From Macrococcus lamae (lineage in GTDB: Bacteria; Bacillota; Bacilli; Staphylococcales; Staphylococcaceae): a stretch of DNA of 64,000 bases. The stretch's first letter is position 1; every line of letters starts with the position of its first letter. A program made the position numbers and the translations under genes. Under the pieces are notes generated by a model, which was not told where the DNA came from, did no database searches, and saw only the letters and a program-made list of their open reading frames with translations. The stretch is taken from positions 28,904 to 92,903 of the forward strand of contig NZ_SCWB01000010.1 in NCBI RefSeq assembly GCF_004359545.1. The letters are read 5' to 3'. Of the stretch, positions 59,541 to 64,000 are shown piece after piece.

Positions 59541-59557
59541 AATGATATCGCTTTCAT
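59541..59557 (-). promoter_or_regulatory. CcpA cre site upstream of nhaC
   Basis: On the minus strand ATGAAAGCGATATCATT, which meets every position of the consensus WTGNAARCGNWWWCAWW. It lies 18 bp before the nhaC start codon, just upstream of the RBS, a position where CcpA would block transcription. Confidence 0.8.
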
Positions 59558-60002
59558 CTCATTTTATACGAACATACTTTAAATGACCATAGTATATTTT
59601 TATTACTTTATACATCATTACGAATTATCTTCTCAGCAATACATTATTTCACCAATATGGCTGAATGTCCCTATACAATATATCGAATATATATACATAT
59701 TTAATTAATCGCAAAACGTATATTATTTGATTTTATAATTATTTTTAAATAATGATAATTTCTCTATATAATTGTTTAAGATTAGTGGAATAAGGTATTT
59801 AATATTAATATTAAGAAAGTTTTTTTATACAAACATAAAATAACTTATTTAATTTTCAATTTAATCCACTAAATTCCATAATCAAAATTATACGATTTAA
59901 TTCGTTTTATGTATAAAGATGATTATTAAGTCTTTCTGACTTTTTCAATCAGTCATGAGTTAGAACAGACAACACCTTAGTGTGATTGAAAGGGTGATAA
60001 TA
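59558..60002. other. AT-rich intergenic region between nhaC and the diguanylate cyclase gene
   Basis: About 445 bp of very AT-rich DNA between divergent genes. It should hold both promoters, but AT richness makes many weak matches and I could not pick one with confidence. There is a spaced inverted repeat TTAGTGGA (59782-59789) and TCCACTAA (59865-59872). I looked for a c-di-GMP (GEMM) riboswitch in the 5' leader of the cyclase gene and did not find its conserved core. No ORF with an RBS was seen. Confidence 0.6.
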
Positions 60003-60815
60003 ATGAAAAGAACTTATTATAATCCAAAAGTTATTATGATCTGTTCATTTATCGGGCTGTTCATCAGCCTATTGTATACAGGATTCAATGCATTATTCCA
60101 GGCACAGGGCAGAAGATCAGTGGAATTACTGCTCGTCTCAACACTCATCATCACGATGATCAACTACTCCGCGTGGGCTCTGATCTACCGGCATATGAGT
60201 AACAAACTGAACGATGTACTCGAAGAAGTGAGAAGCGGTGAATTCTCTAAAGAGACGATTCAATCAGCAAGTGACAGCCTGCTCAAGTTCAGCGATGAAA
60301 CGGTTGAAACACTGGACGTTCTTCAGACCAATATATATGAAGACGAACTGACTGGTCTGCCGAACCGCGCTGCATTGATTCAGCATTTCGACACAGCCAT
60401 TAAGACAAACCATGAGTTACTACACTACATCTGTCTATTTGACATTGATGACTTCAAAGAAATCAATGACACGCACGGACATGATACAGGAGATAACGTA
60501 CTGACCACTATCGGTGAGCGTTCAAAATATATGCTGCTGCCTGGTGAGCGGTTATTTCGTCTGGGAGGAGATGAATTTGTCCTCGTGTCATCTATTAAAT
60601 CTGACGAAAGGTACTGTCTCTATACGACAAAGCTAAACGCTATGTTCGTCAAGCCATTTGATGTATGCGGGCGTGAGCTATCTATTCACATCAGCTATGG
60701 CAGTAGTCAATACGGTCTTGACGGTACAGAACTCACCCAGCTGCTTAAACATGCTGATGATATGATGTACGTCAATAAAAACAGCAAGAAGCAGTTGGAC
60801 ATCATAGAAAACTAA
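60003..60815 (+). CDS. Membrane diguanylate cyclase (GGDEF domain)
   Basis: A 270-residue protein: two transmembrane helices (about residues 10-33 and 40-62), a short coiled linker and a GGDEF domain (about 105-265). The catalytic signature RLGGDEFV is intact, with DELTGLPNR and the metal-binding FDIDDFKEIND. The inhibitory RxxD I-site is absent (the place reads LPGE), so product feedback is unlikely. I chose ATG 60003 behind AAAGGGTG; a longer GTG start is in frame. Only 19 bp before the glycosyltransferase gene, so it is the first gene of the exopolysaccharide operon. Confidence 0.92.
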   Translation: MKRTYYNPKVIMICSFIGLFISLLYTGFNALFQAQGRRSVELLLVSTLIITMINYSAWALIYRHMSNKLNDVLEEVRSGEFSKETIQSASDSLLKFSDETVETLDVLQTNIYEDELTGLPNRAALIQHFDTAIKTNHELLHYICLFDIDDFKEINDTHGHDTGDNVLTTIGERSKYMLLPGERLFRLGGDEFVLVSSIKSDERYCLYTTKLNAMFVKPFDVCGRELSIHISYGSSQYGLDGTELTQLLKHADDMMYVNKNSKKQLDIIEN

Positions 60816-60834
60816 TCTGAAAGGAAGTGGGGCA

Positions 60835-62082
60835 ATGCTTAAGACATTGATAGAATTCTGGTCTAACTTTGTATTTCTTTATCCGCTGTTAATGGCAATC
60901 GTCTGGCTGGCGGGCTCTATTATTTACTTCATCCGACGCGAACGGTCAGGCACAGGTGATATCCCGACTGATATCGACTGGCCACTGATCAGCATTCTTG
61001 TCCCCTGCTATAACGAGCAGGATACCGTAAGAGAAACAGTCGAGAATTTGATCCGACTTGATTATCCGAAGAAAGAAATTATTCTGATCAACGATGGATC
61101 GAAGGACAACACCGCAGGCATCATCATGGAACTTGCTGAGACATATGATATCGTCCGTGCGATTGACAATCAGGAGAACAAAGGAAAAGCCAATGCGCTC
61201 CGTCTCGGACTGTTCGCGTCACATGGTGAATATCTCCTCTGCGTCGACTCTGACGCGATCATCGATAACGATGCCCCGTATCATCTGATCAAACACTTCT
61301 TCCATAAAGGGGAACGGGTCGCTGCAGTAACCGGCAACCCGAGAATCCGTAACCGTGACACATTGCTCGGCAAACTGCAGGTCGTAGAATATGCCTCGAT
61401 CATCGGTGCCATCAAGCGAACGCAGCGTATCGTCGGCAAGATTATGACGGTCTCAGGCGTTATTGTCGCCTTCCGTAAGAAAGCGCTCGTTGATGTCGGA
61501 TTGTGGGATGTCGATATGATTACTGAAGACATTTCCGTCTCATGGAAATTCCATGAACGCTTCTGGGATATCCGCTATGAACCGCAGGCACTATGCTGGA
61601 TGCTTGTCCCGGAGAAACTCGGCGGCTACTGGAAACAGCGCGTACGCTGGGCACAGGGAGGCCAGGAAGTCATACTCCGCCACTGGGGGGTCTTAAAAAG
61701 CTGGAAATACCGTAGACTATGGCCGATTTATCTCGAACAGTGGATCAGTATCTTCTGGAGTTACTCACTGCTATTTATGACACTGTACTACTTGATCTTC
61801 CGCGTCACGTCATTCCAGGATCTGCTCGTACTGCTGACATTCTCAGCATTCACGTTAACACTTGTCGCTATCATTCAGCTGACAGTATCTCTGCTCATCG
61901 ACGCACGATATGACAACATCACCGCCATGTACTTCTGGATCGCCTGGTATCCGTTCGTCTACTGGATTGTCAACGCAGTGATTGCTATCGTCGCCTTCCC
62001 TAAAGCAATCAGATCAAGAATCAAAGGAGGTTATGCGGTATGGTCAAGTCCGGACAGAGGAAACAGAGAAGAAACGATCTGA
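60835..62082 (+). CDS. icaA: Poly-beta-1,6-N-acetylglucosamine synthase (IcaA/PgaC-like)
   Basis: Processive membrane glycosyltransferase of family GT2, 415 residues, near-identical in length to IcaA. An N-terminal helix (about residues 13-33), the GT2 domain with ILINDGSKDNT, CVDSDA, MITEDISVSW and the processivity motif QRVRWAQGG, then three C-terminal helices. It should polymerise UDP-GlcNAc into PNAG. RBS AAAGGAAG after the cyclase gene. The symbol reflects similarity to staphylococcal icaA; PgaC is equivalent. Confidence 0.93.
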   Translation: MLKTLIEFWSNFVFLYPLLMAIVWLAGSIIYFIRRERSGTGDIPTDIDWPLISILVPCYNEQDTVRETVENLIRLDYPKKEIILINDGSKDNTAGIIMELAETYDIVRAIDNQENKGKANALRLGLFASHGEYLLCVDSDAIIDNDAPYHLIKHFFHKGERVAAVTGNPRIRNRDTLLGKLQVVEYASIIGAIKRTQRIVGKIMTVSGVIVAFRKKALVDVGLWDVDMITEDISVSWKFHERFWDIRYEPQALCWMLVPEKLGGYWKQRVRWAQGGQEVILRHWGVLKSWKYRRLWPIYLEQWISIFWSYSLLFMTLYYLIFRVTSFQDLLVLLTFSAFTLTLVAIIQLTVSLLIDARYDNITAMYFWIAWYPFVYWIVNAVIAIVAFPKAIRSRIKGGYAVWSSPDRGNREETI

Positions 62083-62507
62083 TCGTCAGAACGAAGAAGA
62101 ACCCTATCCTTGAAACCGTATTGTTCATTCTATCAGCAGCACTCTGGCTGTACGTACTCTACGCCCTCATGTTCTTCATCACAGCATTCTTCAACCTGCC
62201 GATCGACGTCGTCAATATACTACGAATCGTCCTTAACTTAAAAAACGGTGATATCATCAACTTCAGTGCTTCACTTGCTTATTACACGATCTTCATCTTC
62301 GGTCTCCTCTATCTCTGGGGACTGTATAACAAGCTCCGTTACGGTAAGCTGAACCGCCGGAGCTATCCAGGGCCGACAACGAAAGATGAACTGATGGCGC
62401 TCGACTATATCCGTGAAGACATCTATGAGAACCTGCAGAACGCGAAAACCATCACATTCGCGCGTAATCCGATTGTCGATAAAACAGTAGAGAAACATGA
62501 AACTTAA
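62040..62507 (+). CDS. PNAG synthase accessory protein (IcaD/PgaD-like)
   Basis: A 155-residue protein with two transmembrane helices (about residues 27-52 and 78-98) and a C-terminal cytoplasmic tail of about 50 residues. It overlaps the synthase gene by 43 bp, with GGAGG 9 bases before the ATG. It is longer than staphylococcal IcaD (about 101 residues) and closer in size to PgaD, which in E. coli forms the c-di-GMP-binding interface with PgaC. Assignment rests on position and topology. Confidence 0.8.
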   Translation: MVKSGQRKQRRNDLIVRTKKNPILETVLFILSAALWLYVLYALMFFITAFFNLPIDVVNILRIVLNLKNGDIINFSASLAYYTIFIFGLLYLWGLYNKLRYGKLNRRSYPGPTTKDELMALDYIREDIYENLQNAKTITFARNPIVDKTVEKHET

Positions 62508-63369
62508 AACTGTACTCACGTTTATACTGCTTGCGGGGATGGCATTCACGCTGGGGTGGTGGATCAACCACAACATTCGTGCGCATCAAGTAAAGCTGAA
62601 ATACGATACACTCGAAACCGAGAACAGCTGCCTTGCGCTCAATTACCACCGTGTGAGAGAAGCAACGCTGTATAACAGAGTACTGAAGACCATATCGAAT
62701 AACAATGAGCTGCGTAAATACAGTGTATTTGAAAAAGATTTCGAGAAACAGATCGTCTGGATGAAAGAACACGGCGCGACCTTTCTGACGCAGAAGGAAT
62801 TTCTGCAGCACTACAACAAACAGCAGTTTCCGAAAGGATGCGTCTGGCTGTCGTTTGATGATGCCGACGTCACGACGTATAAAAACGCGATGCCTATCTT
62901 AAAGAAACACGACGTACCGGCGACAGTGTTCGTCATTGCAGGACAAGTCGGGAATCCAAGTTTCAACAACATCAGAATAGCGACATGGAGTCAGTTACGG
63001 GCGATGAAGAAGAGCGGCGTGTTCGATTTCGGATCACATACATATAACATGCATGAGCTGAAGAACAACCACTCAGTGTTGAACACAGCGAAACCGTCAG
63101 AGTTCAAAGCGGACTTGAAGCACAGCCGGAAAGTCATTAAAAAAGAACTCGGCGTCACTGTTGACACATTCGCGTACCCATACGGGGATGCAACAGATAA
63201 GATAGTGAAAACGCTGGAAGAAGCGGACTTCGACAATGCCTTTATTCTCGCACCCTACGCTGTAACAAAAGACAACTCGCCATACCTCATCAACCGGATC
63301 ATGGTGGATGACGATGCGTTCACACACCATGTGAAAAAATGGGGCGGATTCACATCAACTAAACAATAA
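62497..63369 (+). CDS. icaB: PNAG N-deacetylase (IcaB-like)
   Basis: A 290-residue secreted or membrane-anchored polysaccharide deacetylase (CE4). N-terminal helix at about residues 4-24, then the NodB domain: ENSCLALNYHRVR, the catalytic Asp and metal-binding Asp in WLSFDDADVTTY, metal histidines in GSHTYNMHEL and TFAYPYGDATD. It matches staphylococcal IcaB over its length. It partly deacetylates PNAG so the polymer binds the cell surface. Overlaps the preceding gene by 11 bp. No icaC follows. Confidence 0.93.
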   Translation: MKLKTVLTFILLAGMAFTLGWWINHNIRAHQVKLKYDTLETENSCLALNYHRVREATLYNRVLKTISNNNELRKYSVFEKDFEKQIVWMKEHGATFLTQKEFLQHYNKQQFPKGCVWLSFDDADVTTYKNAMPILKKHDVPATVFVIAGQVGNPSFNNIRIATWSQLRAMKKSGVFDFGSHTYNMHELKNNHSVLNTAKPSEFKADLKHSRKVIKKELGVTVDTFAYPYGDATDKIVKTLEEADFDNAFILAPYAVTKDNSPYLINRIMVDDDAFTHHVKKWGGFTSTKQ

Positions 63370-63396
63370 CTCGGGGCGGCTGCCTCGAGTTATTTG
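63369..63396 (+). terminator. Possible terminator of the exopolysaccharide operon
   Basis: Hairpin AACTCGGGGC/GCCTCGAGTT with loop GGCT, one mismatch, followed by only ATTTG. It lies directly past the icaB stop. Good stem, weak T run. Confidence 0.5.
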
Positions 63397-64000
63397 CTGT
63401 CAGTCCATAAATTTAATAACTTTCTACTTATAGTAAAATAACAACTATTATAATTAGTTGATAACATTAACGAGTTCAGTTAATGACGAAGAGTTAAAGT
63501 TAATGCTTTCGTTATCAATTGATAAAGAAGCTTGATGAATAAGACCAGAAAAATTCTTAACTTCAAAACTTAAAAATCCAAAAGGAAAAAAATGTTCCGC
63601 TGTTTCAGTACTCTCCATTTAAGATACATTAACTTTAAAATGATTAATACTCACTTCCTTGATCATGTGTAACCTCCTATCAACGGTATTCAGTTATATA
63701 TAATGATGATCACTAGTGTTGCATAAATAAAGACTGAAATTTCTGATATTTACTTTTCTTCGAAAATTTAAAATTTGAAAATACCTAAACAGAGGTAGTA
63801 ATCATCCATTTTTTTACTTATATGATTTCGTGAATTCAGTGCGTCAATTTTTTATGGATCTCAAGGAACTGTCCCTTGGATTCTTCGAATCAGATGATTG
63901 CTTCTATTCCAGACAGAAGCCTTCAGTAACCTGGTAATCTGAAGGATGCTCTTTCTACTATTCGTTCTCAACTTAATGAGTAAGTTCAAGCAATAGACAA
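63397..64000. other. AT-rich region without a supported gene, 3' end of window
   Basis: About 600 bp after the exopolysaccharide operon. It contains an interrupted small ORF on the minus strand (63454-63666) and, at 63869-63945, three short hairpins (CAAGG...CCTTG, GATTC-TTC-GAATC, CTTCAG...CTGAAG). A minus-strand frame is open for about 43 residues from the window edge but has no recognisable motif. No other coding signal was seen. Confidence 0.55.
63454..63666 (-). pseudogene. Small ORF interrupted by one in-frame stop codon
   Basis: On the minus strand, ATG 63664-63666 follows a near-perfect AGGAGG RBS at 7-base spacing. It encodes MIKEVSINHFKVNVS, then TAA, and at once continues in the same frame with ATG for 54 more residues (MESTETAEHFFPFGFLSFEV...) to a second TAA. 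The strong RBS and the shared frame suggest one 70-residue protein broken by a nonsense change, or two very short coupled peptides. No family recognised. Confidence 0.5.

Noticed and set aside
59558..60002. Possible c-di-GMP (GEMM) riboswitch upstream of the GGDEF gene
   Set aside because: The conserved GEMM core and tetraloop-receptor sequences are not present in this AT-rich leader.
63800..64000. Possible transposase C-terminus entering from the window edge on the minus strand
   Set aside because: Only about 43 open codons and no transposase motif; no terminal inverted repeat was visible.

Overview
The window is a low-to-moderate G+C Firmicutes chromosome of the family Staphylococcaceae. 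The backbone order (ssbB, ywpF, fabZ, murA, atp operon, mnaA, upp, glyA, ywlG, rpiB, ywlE, tsaC, prmC, prfA, tdk, rpmE2, rho, glpX, murZ, fba, ywjG, pyrG, rpoE) is that of Staphylococcus. It also carries a Bacillus-like fadF/acdA beta-oxidation cluster and a spo0F-like regulator between fba and ywjG. Together these point to Macrococcus/Macrococcoides or a close relative. The genus is my inference; no rRNA gene is present. No tRNA, rRNA, CRISPR array, prophage or intact insertion sequence was seen.

Layout. 1-1.3 kb: two secreted LysM proteins, the first cut by the window edge, with WalR-type sites. 1.3-25 kb: conserved housekeeping block on the minus strand covering a competence-type SSB, fatty acid and cell wall synthesis, the F1Fo ATP synthase operon, uracil and serine/glycine metabolism, translation termination, thymidine kinase, Rho and gluconeogenic FBPase. 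25-35 kb: aldolase, a stand-alone receiver, CTP synthase with its reiterative-transcription attenuator, RNA polymerase delta, and a fadF-thiolase-GNAT-acdA operon behind a FadR-like operator. 35-45.7 kb: type II pantothenate kinase, a pentapeptide-repeat protein, a SAM-riboswitch operon (M20 peptidase plus an LdmS-like ATP-grasp ligase), a two-component system, and a methyl-cycle/cysteine operon in which yrrT and mccA form one gene, followed by mccB and luxS. 45.8-58 kb: a CUT1 sugar ABC importer without its ATPase, several unknown membrane proteins, a NERD-domain protein, a deoxyribonucleoside catabolic set (deoB, pyn, deoC), an LCP ligase and small ORFs. 58-63.4 kb: an NhaC antiporter with a perfect cre site, then a membrane diguanylate cyclase gene directly upstream of an icaA-icaD-icaB-like exopolysaccharide operon. 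63.4-64 kb: AT-rich, mostly non-coding, with an interrupted small ORF.

Most interesting points. (1) A dispersed palindromic repeat in which every unit is a 27-bp palindrome framed TGGC...GCCA and repeated at exactly 61 bp, with two different arm sequences; five of its six loci sit between convergent genes. (2) A diguanylate cyclase physically joined to a PNAG-type synthase operon that has no icaC or icaR. (3) The YrrT-MccA fusion. (4) Several well-resolved regulatory elements: SAM riboswitch, pyrG attenuator, FadR-like, CcpA and WalR sites.
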